The notes under the pieces: generated by a model
Database searches by the model: none
What the model was told of the DNA's origin: nothing
The model's input: only the letters and a program-made list of their open reading frames with translations
Source: Hassallia byssoidea VB512170
Lineage (GTDB): Bacteria; Cyanobacteriota; Cyanobacteriia; Cyanobacteriales; Nostocaceae
DNA: 64,000 nt
Assembly (NCBI RefSeq): GCF_000817785.2
Contig: NZ_JTCM02000001.1
Coordinates: 169,010 to 233,009, forward strand
Direction of reading: 5' to 3'
Position numbers and translations under genes: made by a program
In this document: piece after piece, positions 26,673 through 36,371 of the stretch
How the letters are laid out: every line of letters starts with the position of its first letter
Numbering within the stretch: the first letter of the stretch is position 1

Positions 26673-27986
26673 TTACCCGACTGCTGCCAGGGTTTTTCCA
26701 GTAGCGAAGTAAGCATTTTGCTCTGCTCGCAGTTTATCGCCAAGTCTGCCTGATGGCAATTCTACATCATCGTAGGTGAGAACTTGATCCTTGGCAATAT
26801 CTCGTTTGAGGCGACATCCTTCGGCTAAACCAATTGGTAAGAGGTTTTGCTCTTGGACGATGTTGGAACTCTCACATTGACCGTAGGTCATGTAGTAGCC
26901 AATACCATCTAAGATTTCTCCAGCTTTCAGGTCGATTTTCGCGGTGGTGACTACATCCACAAGCGGACCGGCAATTGGAGACATGACAGCATCCTGGAAC
27001 AAGACAGCACGCGCAACCGATAGTGGAACTTCAAAATGACACAGATGATAAGGAGTATAGAAGCTGTAAAGAGGACCTTCACCTAATTTGTACAAGTTGA
27101 GGTAGTGCTGTTGCTTCGGGTCGTCGTGAGTTGCAAATACAAACACACCCGGACCTGGTTTTGCTCCAACTACGTAATCGACAATACCACCCAATTCTTT
27201 AAGTTGTTCAACATCATACATGTTGGTCATTTCATCGACATGACCTGCAAAGTCATATCCCAACATTCCCCGCTTGGCGATTGTCATTCCTGTAGCGTTG
27301 GCAACGATCGCTTGCTCGAAAGAAATTTTTGTGCCATCTGCAAAGCTAGTTACCATGTGAGCCTTTTGACCCCAGCGTTTGGCAAATGCTTCCTGTGTGG
27401 TCGGATTGCGATAAGGGTCTTGCAGTCCTTTGATATTACCGCACAATAAAGGAGTTAAACCAATACTTTTGACAAAGCGGTAAAGGTTCATTTCCACCCC
27501 AGGCTGATCCCCGTCGCAAGCGCTGAGAATAACGCCTGCTTTATCGGCGTATACTTTTAAGATTGGACCAATCGTCCCATCAAGTTCGGCGTTCATCATA
27601 ATTACGTGCTTGCGATGGGCGATCGCTTCCATCACCACAATAGCGCCAAATTCCACTGCCCCTGTGACTTCAATTAAGGCATCGATGCCTTCAGCTTGGC
27701 ACAGCAACATCGCATCTTCGGTGACTGCATACTCACCACGGGCGATCGCGTCTTCTAATTCAGTTACAGTCGAAACTACTTGAACATTCTCAATTCCTGC
27801 TTCCGCATAAGCTCGCTTGGCTGCATCAATTTGACGGTTGAAGATAGCAACTAACTCCATACCTGGAACTGAATTAGCAATTTGATTGGCAATTCCTCGA
27901 CCCATGAAGCCAGCACCAATCATGGCTACTTTAACCGGTTTGCCTGCCTCGGCGCGTGCTTGTAATGCGCGATCTACAATAATCAT
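26673..27986 (-). CDS. SAF-domain NAD(P)-dependent oxidoreductase
   Basis: A 437-residue protein with an N-terminal Rossmann fold (AMIGAGFMGRGIANQI, about 21-36), a homoserine-dehydrogenase-like middle and a C-terminal SAF-like domain (GCRLKRDIAKDQVLTYDDVE). The family recurs in sugar clusters beside cytidylyltransferases and RfbC-like epimerases, where it probably reduces or rearranges an activated sugar; the reaction is not established. The start is supported by AGGAG eight bases upstream. A homologous gene occurs in the Anabaena HEP island, as I recall. Confidence 0.82.
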   Translation of the reverse strand: MIIVDRALQARAEAGKPVKVAMIGAGFMGRGIANQIANSVPGMELVAIFNRQIDAAKRAYAEAGIENVQVVSTVTELEDAIARGEYAVTEDAMLLCQAEGIDALIEVTGAVEFGAIVVMEAIAHRKHVIMMNAELDGTIGPILKVYADKAGVILSACDGDQPGVEMNLYRFVKSIGLTPLLCGNIKGLQDPYRNPTTQEAFAKRWGQKAHMVTSFADGTKISFEQAIVANATGMTIAKRGMLGYDFAGHVDEMTNMYDVEQLKELGGIVDYVVGAKPGPGVFVFATHDDPKQQHYLNLYKLGEGPLYSFYTPYHLCHFEVPLSVARAVLFQDAVMSPIAGPLVDVVTTAKIDLKAGEILDGIGYYMTYGQCESSNIVQEQNLLPIGLAEGCRLKRDIAKDQVLTYDDVELPSGRLGDKLRAEQNAYFATGKTLAAVG

Positions 27987-28234
27987 TGATTAAACTCCTT
28001 GCATCAGATCGTGTTTATTGTTAGCGATTTTTTCGCAAGTTGTTTTTCTTAAAGGGAAACAACCTTAAACCCCGAAAATCTAATCGATGCGAACTTTTAT
28101 TTTTTTAAGAAAAAATAAAGAGTACCGCTAACACCGCCAAGAAAGATACTTGGAATTTGCACCTCTAATAAAATTAATCAATTTGACTAAGTATTAATGA
28201 GGTGCATTGTGGTGAATTGTCAACAATTATACTC

Positions 28235-28792
28235 TTATCTCGAAGATGTGCCTCCCACGCTCATCATTCTCATCAGAGGCCAATTTAAATCTTTCTCGGA
28301 AACTTCGGTAACATCAACGGGCCATTCAATGTTAAAAAATGGGTCATCAAAGCGCAGACCCCGTTCATAGCCAGGTGTATAAAATTCACCCACCTGATAG
28401 ACAACTTCAGCATCATCTGTAAGTGCTTGATAGCCGTGGGCAAACATTTCCGGAACGTATAAAGCGCGACGGTTATCTGCGCTGAGTTCCACGCCAAAAT
28501 GTGATAAAAAGGTCGGAGACTCAGGACGCATATCAATAATTACGTCGTAGATAGCACCTTGAGTACAGCGGATTAATTTGGTTTCGGTTGCTGGGGAAAC
28601 TTGATAGTGCATTCCCCGCAGCGTTCCTTTTTTATAGTTGTAAGATAAGTTGCATTGAGCAACCGTTGGCTTTAAGCCATGTTCTTCAAACTCTTTCGCG
28701 CAAAAAGTACGGGCAAAGAAACCACGGTGATCTGGCTTTTGTTCTAAATCAATGACGAAAGCGTCTTTGAGTTCAGTTTCGGTAAAAATCAT
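28235..28792 (-). CDS. rfbC: RfbC/RmlC-like NDP-4-keto-sugar 3,5-epimerase
   Basis: A 185-residue cupin of normal family length. It has GTLRGMHYQ with the catalytic-base His, YVPEMFAHGYQAL, and ERGLRFDDPFFNIEWP near the end. RfbC epimerises C3 and C5 of dTDP-4-keto-6-deoxyglucose. Here no dTDP-glucose pathway genes are present and rfbF makes a CDP-sugar, so the substrate may be a CDP-linked keto sugar. The start has AGG seven bases upstream. Confidence 0.82.
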   Translation of the reverse strand: MIFTETELKDAFVIDLEQKPDHRGFFARTFCAKEFEEHGLKPTVAQCNLSYNYKKGTLRGMHYQVSPATETKLIRCTQGAIYDVIIDMRPESPTFLSHFGVELSADNRRALYVPEMFAHGYQALTDDAEVVYQVGEFYTPGYERGLRFDDPFFNIEWPVDVTEVSEKDLNWPLMRMMSVGGTSSR

Positions 28793-28883
28793 AGATAACC
28801 TCGATTTTATATTTACTACAAAGCAAACTGGGTAATTTCCGAAAATTCTCTGATGATAAAGTATTTTATCAGAGAAAATACTA

Positions 28884-29756
28884 CTACGTGCCCACTTTAA
28901 CCGAATTAGATTCTTTGCTTAACTCTGGTCTAGCAAAAGTATCATCCCAGTACTGGGTACAAAGTTCTGGTCGCTTGGGGGGGTTAGCGGTGTAAACATA
29001 AAACAGCGCTGACCGTTCTTCTGTCCGCAGGGTTCCGTGATGTAAAGCAGTTTTTGGATCTGTAAAAATGACCGTACCCGCTGGTCCCGGACAAGATTTC
29101 CAAGCTGATTTGGGGATAATTTCTTTCAATTCATCATCGTTGATACCTATATATCCTGCCTTCCAAAGCTTGTGGTAAATTCGATAATAATTCAAGCTAT
29201 ATAAGGAAGTTAAAGATAAAGGAACATATTCAAAAGGACCGTCTTTTTCTTCGACATCAGTCAAATAAATGATTATTTTGACCATTCTCCGGTCTTCTGA
29301 ATCTTTATGCCATAGCAGCGTTCCAAATTGATTTTCGTTGGGTAAATCTTTGCGTAAATGTACACCTTGAAAAGCAACGGGAAGCCCGATGTAATTTTCA
29401 ACTATATTTTGCAGTCTTTGTTCTTGTCCCCAAGTAGAAAATTCAGGTAAATCTGTAACTGTGTAAATTTGGGGAAGCAATTTACCTGCACTGTTGTGGC
29501 TAGGTGTTGCCATGCTGGACAATTGACTGTAAGCAGCATTGAGTAGCTGTGGGGTGGAGGTAAATCCTAATTCGTCGAGTGTTGTGACGTAAACGCCTTC
29601 TTTTTGGAGAGTGTTAACAATATAGCGATCGCCTGACTCTAATGCAGGCAAATTTTTGGCATGGTTCAGCAGTGCAGTTCTGTAACCTAACTCTGATTTC
29701 AGTTCAAATATTTTGTTTGTGATGGTGTCAAGCATGTGCGCGATCGCCTTTTTCAT
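28884..29756 (-). CDS. PhyH-like Fe(II)/2-oxoglutarate dioxygenase
   Basis: A 290-residue protein of the phytanoyl-CoA dioxygenase type. The iron triad is visible as WHKDSED (His-x-Asp, about residues 150-152) and the distal His in ALHHGTLRTEERSALFYVY, with the Arg that binds 2-oxoglutarate a little downstream. It probably hydroxylates a small molecule, perhaps a sugar or lipid intermediate of the locus. Two ATGs compete (29756 and 29735); the region between them contains a HIP1 site and neither has a clear ribosome-binding site. Confidence 0.75.
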   Translation of the reverse strand: MKKAIAHMLDTITNKIFELKSELGYRTALLNHAKNLPALESGDRYIVNTLQKEGVYVTTLDELGFTSTPQLLNAAYSQLSSMATPSHNSAGKLLPQIYTVTDLPEFSTWGQEQRLQNIVENYIGLPVAFQGVHLRKDLPNENQFGTLLWHKDSEDRRMVKIIIYLTDVEEKDGPFEYVPLSLTSLYSLNYYRIYHKLWKAGYIGINDDELKEIIPKSAWKSCPGPAGTVIFTDPKTALHHGTLRTEERSALFYVYTANPPKRPELCTQYWDDTFARPELSKESNSVKVGT

Positions 29757-29793
29757 GAATTTGGATTGTTTTGCGGATCAATTTTGAGCTTTC

Positions 29794-30795
29794 TTATTCA
29801 TAACTTCTTAATTCTTCAGTAGTAAGCCTTGACTCAGCTATCCTTAAATTTGGAGAAAAAGTTTCTTCAATAGCAGAGAAGCTTACTAAAGTCAAAAAGC
29901 TAATTCCTACATTTAAAGCAAATGCAGGCCATCTTCTCAAAGCACCTAAAAACACTTTCAAGTTAACTTCTCTGAAATTCTGCAACATCATTCGGTTGCA
30001 AAATTCCTTAGAATATCCAATCTGCTGAAATTTATGAATAATTTCCGGAATGTGTTTGTACTGCATTAAAAGTGCGGATTTTGGCTCTTTCTGCCAATAA
30101 CTAACACCCACAATACATTCCATATAAGTATCTTTAGTGACGATTACACTGCCATTCGCAGCACAATATCCTGCTAAATATGCTAAGGATATCCAGTTAC
30201 TTGCCGCATCTTCCCAAATTTCCAAAGCGCTTTTTACCAAGTCGGTTCTGTACACCGTAGCAGTCAGAAAAATGACAGCACCGACACTTTTGGAATAACA
30301 ATGTTCAAATATCGCTTTGCCGTCACCGTTTCCATCTTCAGTATCAGCATCAAACCAACGATTACCAACTATTGTCGGTGGATGGACAGGTTCGCCGGTG
30401 ATTTTGTTTCGACCAGAAAAGTTGAGAAACAATAATGATAAATCGTTAGTGTTTTTAATTTTATTTATCGTATAGGCGACTGCTCTTTTTTGAATGGGGT
30501 CATCATCACCAATTGCCCAAACAAATTTAGTTTTTGCAGACTTCAGGCAATGAATGATATTTCGCATCACGCCTATATTTTCTGTATTTTTGTGATAAGT
30601 AAACGTGACGTGGCTCAGAATATTTTGCCACTTATTGACTACTTCTTGAGTATTGTCTGGTGAACAATTATCAGAAACGAAAATTTCACATTCTGATTCA
30701 AAGCCTTTTATAGCTTCGGCAAGCCATGCTAATTGTTTATCAAGCAACTCGGCGCGGTTGTAAGTAGGGATAGCAATGGTGAGTAATTTATTCAT
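29794..30795 (-). CDS. glycosyltransferase family 2 (tandem copy)
   Basis: A 333-residue GT-A enzyme with LTIAIPTYNRAELLDKQL, SDNCSPDNTQEVV and the metal-binding WAIGDDDPIQ (about 93-102). A hydrophobic stretch near the C-terminus (about 290-310) may associate with the membrane. It is paralogous to the next gene upstream (shared MNKLLTIAIPT and AIKGFESECE), a second example in this locus of a tandem GT2 duplication. Confidence 0.84.
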   Translation of the reverse strand: MNKLLTIAIPTYNRAELLDKQLAWLAEAIKGFESECEIFVSDNCSPDNTQEVVNKWQNILSHVTFTYHKNTENIGVMRNIIHCLKSAKTKFVWAIGDDDPIQKRAVAYTINKIKNTNDLSLLFLNFSGRNKITGEPVHPPTIVGNRWFDADTEDGNGDGKAIFEHCYSKSVGAVIFLTATVYRTDLVKSALEIWEDAASNWISLAYLAGYCAANGSVIVTKDTYMECIVGVSYWQKEPKSALLMQYKHIPEIIHKFQQIGYSKEFCNRMMLQNFREVNLKVFLGALRRWPAFALNVGISFLTLVSFSAIEETFSPNLRIAESRLTTEELRSYE

Positions 30796-30953
30796 ATTTT
30801 TTTATCCAACGACAGAAAATAAGTTTGAACTTTAATTGGCAAAATTATAAATTATTTAGAATCACTAATGTGGAAATTCATATCACTTATCACAATCAGG
30901 AGTAATTTGTTCATAATCTTGTAGTGGATAGAATCATTGAGCCTGAGACTAAA

Positions 30954-31901
30954 TTACAGACTTATTTTTTCTTGCTGAGATGATAAAAAACTTTTGCAAG
31001 TCGATACACCTACTAAACTAAAATACGGAGTTAGTATATTTACTGTATAAAAAGGCCATCGTCTTAAAGCACCCAAAATAACATACCAATTAGTTTCTGC
31101 AAAGTGCTTGGAAATGAATTTTCTGCAAATTGTTTGGCTATATCCTAACTCCATCAGTTTTACATAAACTTTCGGCAAATCCGAATAACGCATTTTGAAC
31201 CATAGCTTTGCATCGACAATAGAATTCATTCCACAAGCGTATTGAACATAGACATCTTTAGTAATTTTTACACTTCCTTGAAGGGCACAAAATGCAGTCC
31301 AATATATTTGTCCTTCTCGATTATTTGCACTGTCTCTCCACTTTTCTAAAGCTTGCTGTGCTGCTTGGGTTTTATACACTTGAGCAGTCATAAACGCTAG
31401 ACAACTAAAGTTTTCTTGCAAATAATGTTCAATCAATGCTTTTCCATTAGTATTGACTTCTTCATTTGTAATATCAAAGCAGCGCTCAGAGGCTAATTGT
31501 CCTGTTACTACATTCAACCAAGAAAAATTCAAAATCAATAATGCTATCTCCGGGTGTTTTTTCAGGTTATTTACTACATAAGCAAGAGTGATTTCGTGAA
31601 TAGGATCGTCATCACCAATTACCCAAACATATTTGCTTGTTGCCTTTTCTATACAACAAGCAAGATTAGGCATTAATCCAATGTTCTCAGTGTTTCTATG
31701 TGATATAAATGTCGTATTTTTGAAAAAAGGCTGCCATTTTTGAATTATTTCTTGAGTATTGTCTGATGAAAAGTTATCGCAAATAATAACTTCACACTCA
31801 GACTCAAATCCTTTAATAGCTTTAGACAACCAATTCAACTGTTCTTCTAAAAATTGGGCACGGTTAAATGTAGGAATAGCAATTGTAAGTAATTTGTTCA
31901 T
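30954..31901 (-). CDS. glycosyltransferase family 2 (tandem copy)
   Basis: A 315-residue paralogue of the downstream gene: LTIAIPTFNRAQFLEEQL, CDNFSSDNTQEII and WVIGDDDPIHE. The C-terminal half (YVILGALRRWPFYTVNIL) matches VFLGALRRWPAFALNVG in the other copy, so both keep the same fold, while the central region differs. The AT-rich spacers on either side (about 160 and 220 bases) hold no gene. Confidence 0.84.
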   Translation of the reverse strand: MNKLLTIAIPTFNRAQFLEEQLNWLSKAIKGFESECEVIICDNFSSDNTQEIIQKWQPFFKNTTFISHRNTENIGLMPNLACCIEKATSKYVWVIGDDDPIHEITLAYVVNNLKKHPEIALLILNFSWLNVVTGQLASERCFDITNEEVNTNGKALIEHYLQENFSCLAFMTAQVYKTQAAQQALEKWRDSANNREGQIYWTAFCALQGSVKITKDVYVQYACGMNSIVDAKLWFKMRYSDLPKVYVKLMELGYSQTICRKFISKHFAETNWYVILGALRRWPFYTVNILTPYFSLVGVSTCKSFLSSQQEKISL

Positions 31902-32119
31902 TATTAAGTTTTTCTTGAATAAAAGACGGTGGAAGGTTGACTTATCGTGCCAGTAAATATGTGGAATTAATTAGATTTTTCAACCCTGATAATAATCTCG
32001 AAAATTCAAATATACACAATATTTGAATTTGCAGCTAAAATATTTGTAAATAAGTTGGAATCAAATTAATTTGATTCAAAAGCTTAAAACAATTTTTAAC
32101 TGCAAATCAAAAAATCTGA

Positions 32120-33148
32120 CTATTTCTTCGTCCAGAAGAAATCTTGGTCAATTTGCTGGGTGCGAATTAGATATTCTAGCTGCTTCAAACGGGTGAAACC
32201 CCTAGATAAGAAAGTTTCTTCAGTCATATCGATTTGGCTGAACAAATCAAACAACTGTTGAGCGCCACGTTGGGCATTCCAATCACACTTAAATCCGGGC
32301 AGGATTGTGTTAATTTTCTCAAAAGATACTCGATAGCTGCGGTTGTCTGCACCGCTATCGCCAAAGGATAATTTACAACCTTTGAAAACATCAGCAATAA
32401 TTTCCGCGATTTCTTTAACTCGATAGTTATTAGTAGTATCGCCGACATTGAAAATTTGATTGTGTACAATATCGCGTGGTGCTTCAACCGCGCAGACAAT
32501 TGCCTTACAAATATCCAACGCATGAACTAACGGACGCCAAGGTGTACCATCGCTGGTCATTTTAATTTCTTTGGTAGTCCATGCCAAGCCTGCCAAGTTG
32601 TTTAAAACGATATCAAACCGCATTCTGGGGGAAGCACCAAAGGCAGTAGCATTTCGCATAAAAGTCGGAGAGAAATCATCATCAGCTAGTGGTGTGACAT
32701 CTCTTTCTACTAAGGTTTTGCATTCTGCGTAAGCTGTTTGCGGATTTACTGATGATTCTTCGGTGACATCACCTTCTGTGGCTACACCGTAAACACTGCA
32801 CGAAGACATGTATACGAAGCGACGCACACCCGCTTCTTTGGCTAGTTTGGCAAGGCGAACAGAACCTTTATGGTTGATATCGTAGGTAATAGTAGGTGAT
32901 AGTTGTCCGGTGGGGTCGTTGGAGAGTTCCGCCATGTGAACGATCGCCTCGACACCTTGCAAATCAACAGCGGTGATATTACGGATATCTTTGTTAAGGG
33001 TTTTTGCCGTTACTTCAGTACCGTTGTACAGCCAACCCACTTTATAAAATCCGGTGTCTACACCGATAACTTCGTGTCCGCGTTCGATTAACAAAGGAGG
33101 TAATAATGAACCTAAATAACCTTCAGTGCCGGTAACAAGAATTTTCAT
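32120..33148 (-). CDS. NAD-dependent sugar epimerase/dehydratase
   Basis: A 342-residue extended short-chain dehydrogenase. The nucleotide-binding GTEGYLG (about 7-13), the active-site SSCSVYG and the YAECK (Tyr-x3-Lys) motif are all present, so the enzyme should be active. Substrate is a nucleotide sugar; with rfbF in the same operon a CDP-hexose is likely, but UDP- or GDP-sugars cannot be ruled out. It is one of the enzymes shared with the Anabaena HEP island, as I recall. Confidence 0.85.
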   Translation of the reverse strand: MKILVTGTEGYLGSLLPPLLIERGHEVIGVDTGFYKVGWLYNGTEVTAKTLNKDIRNITAVDLQGVEAIVHMAELSNDPTGQLSPTITYDINHKGSVRLAKLAKEAGVRRFVYMSSCSVYGVATEGDVTEESSVNPQTAYAECKTLVERDVTPLADDDFSPTFMRNATAFGASPRMRFDIVLNNLAGLAWTTKEIKMTSDGTPWRPLVHALDICKAIVCAVEAPRDIVHNQIFNVGDTTNNYRVKEIAEIIADVFKGCKLSFGDSGADNRSYRVSFEKINTILPGFKCDWNAQRGAQQLFDLFSQIDMTEETFLSRGFTRLKQLEYLIRTQQIDQDFFWTKK

Positions 33149-33237
33149 GGTTTTTATTCCTATAAATTGATGAATTTGATTATTTTGGCAGTTTCGCTCT
33201 TGAGAAATAATTCCGAAAAATTACTATCACTATACTT

Positions 33238-34176
33238 TCACAACTTGGATGTATTTAATGATGTTATTTTCATGAATTTTCTCGCAATTCTTCTCCAGAT
33301 AGTATCCCGCCAGCCTGACCAATCTGTGACATCCAGATAGTGGAAAAATAAATCTTTTTTAGGATGTGTACATTCACATTTCACTCCCGCGTACCAAGGT
33401 TTTGGAGTATTAGTAAAGTGAATAATACAAGGTTGCTCAAGCAGATCCTGGTAAACATCTTCTGGAAAAGGGCTATTTTCCCATGATGGATAATCGTATA
33501 TCCTAGGCATTTGATTCCATTTGGGATGAAGTTCTCGCCATTTACCTGCAAGAACTGCGTTTAGTCCATCCTGGTCGTTACGAACATATTCTTTGTTTTG
33601 TTGAATATATTCAAGAACCTTTGCGCCTATGTTATCAGTTCGCCACTTTTCGAGATTAATTACTAAAAGTCCAGAGTTGAAATATTTAGCATCACCATCA
33701 AGTCCGACTTCTTTGTAGTTTCTTAAACCATCAGACATGGATATATACATATCCACGTCGTCTTGAACTGCTAGCGCATAGTCATCGCCAATTTCAATGT
33801 TCCATATTTCTCCTAAATCTCCCGTGACTACCATATCGGTATCTAAATAAATTGCTTTATTTAATTCCTGCGGTAAAAATTCGGTAATCAGAAGTCGATA
33901 ATAGCAGCTTGGTGTCAGATGCCTGGTTAATACCAGATTTGTAAATAGTGCGTTATCTGGTTGCACCCAGGAAATATTTATCTTTTCTGAGTTCAGTGAT
34001 TTGATAATCTTATTTTTGTTTGATTCAGCAATTCCTCCATCAAGAATAAATAAAGCTATTTTTTGATTAGTTCCTAGATTTTCAAGTGCTGAACGAACTG
34101 TGACTGCAAGGGGCATGGCATAGTTATTATCAGCAGCACAAACTAGAACAATCGGCTGATTGGAGCTAATAGACAT
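33238..34176 (-). CDS. glycosyltransferase family 8
   Basis: A 312-residue GT-A retaining enzyme. It has the N-terminal VLVCAADNNYAMPLAVTV, the DxD metal site YLDTDMVVTGDL (Asp 112 and 114), KYFNSGLLVINLEKWR and the late IIHFTNTPKPW with its metal-binding His. The family transfers galactose or glucose from UDP-sugars in lipopolysaccharide and related polymers. It is placed between the FAD oxidoreductase and the epimerase genes. Confidence 0.86.
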   Translation of the reverse strand: MSISSNQPIVLVCAADNNYAMPLAVTVRSALENLGTNQKIALFILDGGIAESNKNKIIKSLNSEKINISWVQPDNALFTNLVLTRHLTPSCYYRLLITEFLPQELNKAIYLDTDMVVTGDLGEIWNIEIGDDYALAVQDDVDMYISMSDGLRNYKEVGLDGDAKYFNSGLLVINLEKWRTDNIGAKVLEYIQQNKEYVRNDQDGLNAVLAGKWRELHPKWNQMPRIYDYPSWENSPFPEDVYQDLLEQPCIIHFTNTPKPWYAGVKCECTHPKKDLFFHYLDVTDWSGWRDTIWRRIARKFMKITSLNTSKL

Positions 34177-34320
34177 AACGGAAATCCCTGATACAAAGAG
34201 CGCTTATTCTACAACGCTAGAAATAGATGTTTGTGCTATCTAGCGGTTGATTAAAAACTGCCTGCGCTTTCTGGCTAGTGTAGGCGAATTCAGAGTAGAT
34301 GCAAACTAACTAATCAAAAC

Positions 34321-35535
34321 TTAATTGACTGCTGCTGTTAAAAGATGCGACTGTTCGGGAATTTGGGCGACAATGGCTTTACCAATTTCCAGTGAAGAAG
34401 TGGCAGCAGGAGAAGGAGCATTGCAAACATGGACGGAGTTTTGATCTTGAACAATCAAAAAGTCGTCTACTAGTTTACCGTCGTTCATTAAGGCTTGGGC
34501 GCGAACTCCTGCATGGCAGGGAACTAAATCCTCCGATCGCACTTCCGGAATTAATTTTTGTAAACTTCTGGTGAAGGCTGCTTTACTAAAAGAGCGAATG
34601 ATTTCTTGAATGCCTTCGTCAGCGTGTTTTGCTGCTAATTTCCAGAAACCTGGATAAGTCATGACTTCTGCAAAATCACGCAAATCAAAGTCTGTCTTTT
34701 TATATCCTTCACGCTTGAGGCTGAGAACTGCATTGGGTCCTGCGTGGACGCTACCATCTATCATCTTGGTAAAGTGAACGCCCAAGAAGGGAAAATCTGG
34801 GTTGGGAACGGGGTAAATTAAAGTCTTGACAAGATAGCGCTTTTCGGGGGTGAGTTCGTAGTATTCGCCCCGGAATGGTACTATTTTGGCTTGGGGATTC
34901 ACTTGAGCTAATTTGGCTAGGCGATCGCTATGCAATCCGGCACAATTAATCACAAAGCGAGTTTCAAAAGTACCGTTATTAGTTTCCAGTACTTGATTTT
35001 TACCACTGCGGGAAATTTTCTCAACTTTTGTATTTAGACGCAGTTCGCCACCAAGCTTTGCAATTAACTCTGCGTACTTTAAACAAACTTGCTTGTAATT
35101 GGCAATACCAGTTGAATATACGCGGATGCCGGCTACGCAAGTGACATGAGGTTCAATTTCTTTGACTTCTTCGGCACTGATTCGCTTAACTTCTAGACCG
35201 TTTTCCAAGCCACGCTTGTAAAGATTTTCTAAGCGCGGTAGCTCTTGTTCATCGGTGGCGACAATTACTTTACCGCAAACTTCATGAGCAATATCATGCT
35301 CTTGGCAGAATTCCACCATTGAGCGACTACCATCACGGCAAAATTTAGCTTTGAAACTTCCTGGCTTGTAGTAGATACCAGAATGAATTACGCCGCTGTT
35401 ATTGCCGGTTTGGTGAAATGCCCATTTGCTCTCTTTTTCTAAAACTAAAATTTTTGCATTGGGATAGCGTTTGCCCAAAGCCATTGCTGTAGAGAGTCCA
35501 ACTATTCCCCCACCTATTATCGCAAAATCATACAT
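34321..35535 (-). CDS. lhgO: LhgO-like FAD-dependent oxidoreductase
   Basis: A 404-residue DAO-family flavoprotein starting MYDFAIIGGGIVGLSTAMAL, with the FAD loop at residues 8-13, GNNSGVIHSGIYYKPGS and the C-terminal block VPCHAGVRAQAL. This is the profile of L-2-hydroxyglutarate oxidase. In E. coli LhgO oxidises L-2-hydroxyglutarate to 2-oxoglutarate; inside a sugar operon it may instead oxidise a sugar intermediate or recycle a by-product. An in-frame GTG at 35550 is possible; I chose the ATG that matches the family start. Confidence 0.8.
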   Translation of the reverse strand: MYDFAIIGGGIVGLSTAMALGKRYPNAKILVLEKESKWAFHQTGNNSGVIHSGIYYKPGSFKAKFCRDGSRSMVEFCQEHDIAHEVCGKVIVATDEQELPRLENLYKRGLENGLEVKRISAEEVKEIEPHVTCVAGIRVYSTGIANYKQVCLKYAELIAKLGGELRLNTKVEKISRSGKNQVLETNNGTFETRFVINCAGLHSDRLAKLAQVNPQAKIVPFRGEYYELTPEKRYLVKTLIYPVPNPDFPFLGVHFTKMIDGSVHAGPNAVLSLKREGYKKTDFDLRDFAEVMTYPGFWKLAAKHADEGIQEIIRSFSKAAFTRSLQKLIPEVRSEDLVPCHAGVRAQALMNDGKLVDDFLIVQDQNSVHVCNAPSPAATSSLEIGKAIVAQIPEQSHLLTAAVN

Positions 35536-35597
35536 TGGTATTTTTTGCACCTGTAACTACAGTAAATTAATTTTTTATTGAAGCTAAATTCTCTTAC

Positions 35598-36371
35598 CTA
35601 CCAAACTTTCCAAGGAGCCTTATTATTCTTCCATAGGTCTTCGAGGTAGTTTCTATCGCGCAAAGTATCCATAGGTTGCCAAAAACCGTCATGTCTGTAA
35701 GCAGATAGCTGATCCATTTCTGCAAGCTTTTCTAACGGTTGCTGTTCCCAAACGGTGGAATCATCAGCAATCAAGTTGATTACTTCGGGTTCTAGGATAA
35801 AATAACCGCCATTAATCCAAGCACCATCACCATCTTGTTTTTCGCGGAAGCTGTTGATTTTAGTTTGGTCGTGTCCTAAGGATATGGCACCAAACCGTCC
35901 GGCTGGTTGAACTGCGGTGAGTGTACCTAAAGTTTTTTGTTCTTTGTGAAAGTTAATTAGCTCGGTGATATTCACATTGCTAACACCGTCACCGTAGGTG
36001 AAGCAAAAAGTTTCATTACCAACATGGTCTGCGACTCGCTTCAAGCGTCCGCCTGTCATGGTACTATCACCTGTATCTACTAAGGTGATACGCCAGGGTT
36101 CAGCATTGCCACGATGCACGTTCATCTGGTTAAAGCGCATATCAAAGGTCACGTCTGACATGTGTAAGAAGTAATTGGCAAAATACTCCTTGATTACGTA
36201 CCCTTTATAACCGCAACAGATGATAAAGTCATCAATACCGTGTGCAGAATAAGTTTTCATGATGTGCCACAGGATGGGCTTACCACCAATCTCGACCATC
36301 GGCTTGGGTTTAATGCTAGTTTCTTCACTCAGACGCGTACCAAGTCCTCCAGCCAAAATCACTGCTTTCAT
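35598..36371 (-). CDS. rfbF: glucose-1-phosphate cytidylyltransferase
   Basis: RfbF makes CDP-glucose from CTP and glucose-1-phosphate. The 257-residue protein has the normal family length and the motifs [31 protein letters not shown] and [14 protein letters not shown]. The ATG has AGGT seven bases upstream. It is the first gene of the - arm, preceded by a terminator, so the arm's promoter probably lies in 36372-36620. No CDP-glucose 4,6-dehydratase (rfbG) follows, which is unusual. Confidence 0.92.
   Translation of the reverse strand: MKAVILAGGLGTRLSEETSIKPKPMVEIGGKPILWHIMKTYSAHGIDDFIICCGYKGYVIKEYFANYFLHMSDVTFDMRFNQMNVHRGNAEPWRITLVDTGDSTMTGGRLKRVADHVGNETFCFTYGDGVSNVNITELINFHKEQKTLGTLTAVQPAGRFGAISLGHDQTKINSFREKQDGDGAWINGGYFILEPEVINLIADDSTVWEQQPLEKLAEMDQLSAYRHDGFWQPMDTLRDRNYLEDLWKNNKAPWKVW

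Noticed and set aside
27105..27449. 114-codon + strand frame inside the SAF oxidoreductase gene
   Set aside because: Antisense shadow of a well-supported gene; no motif.
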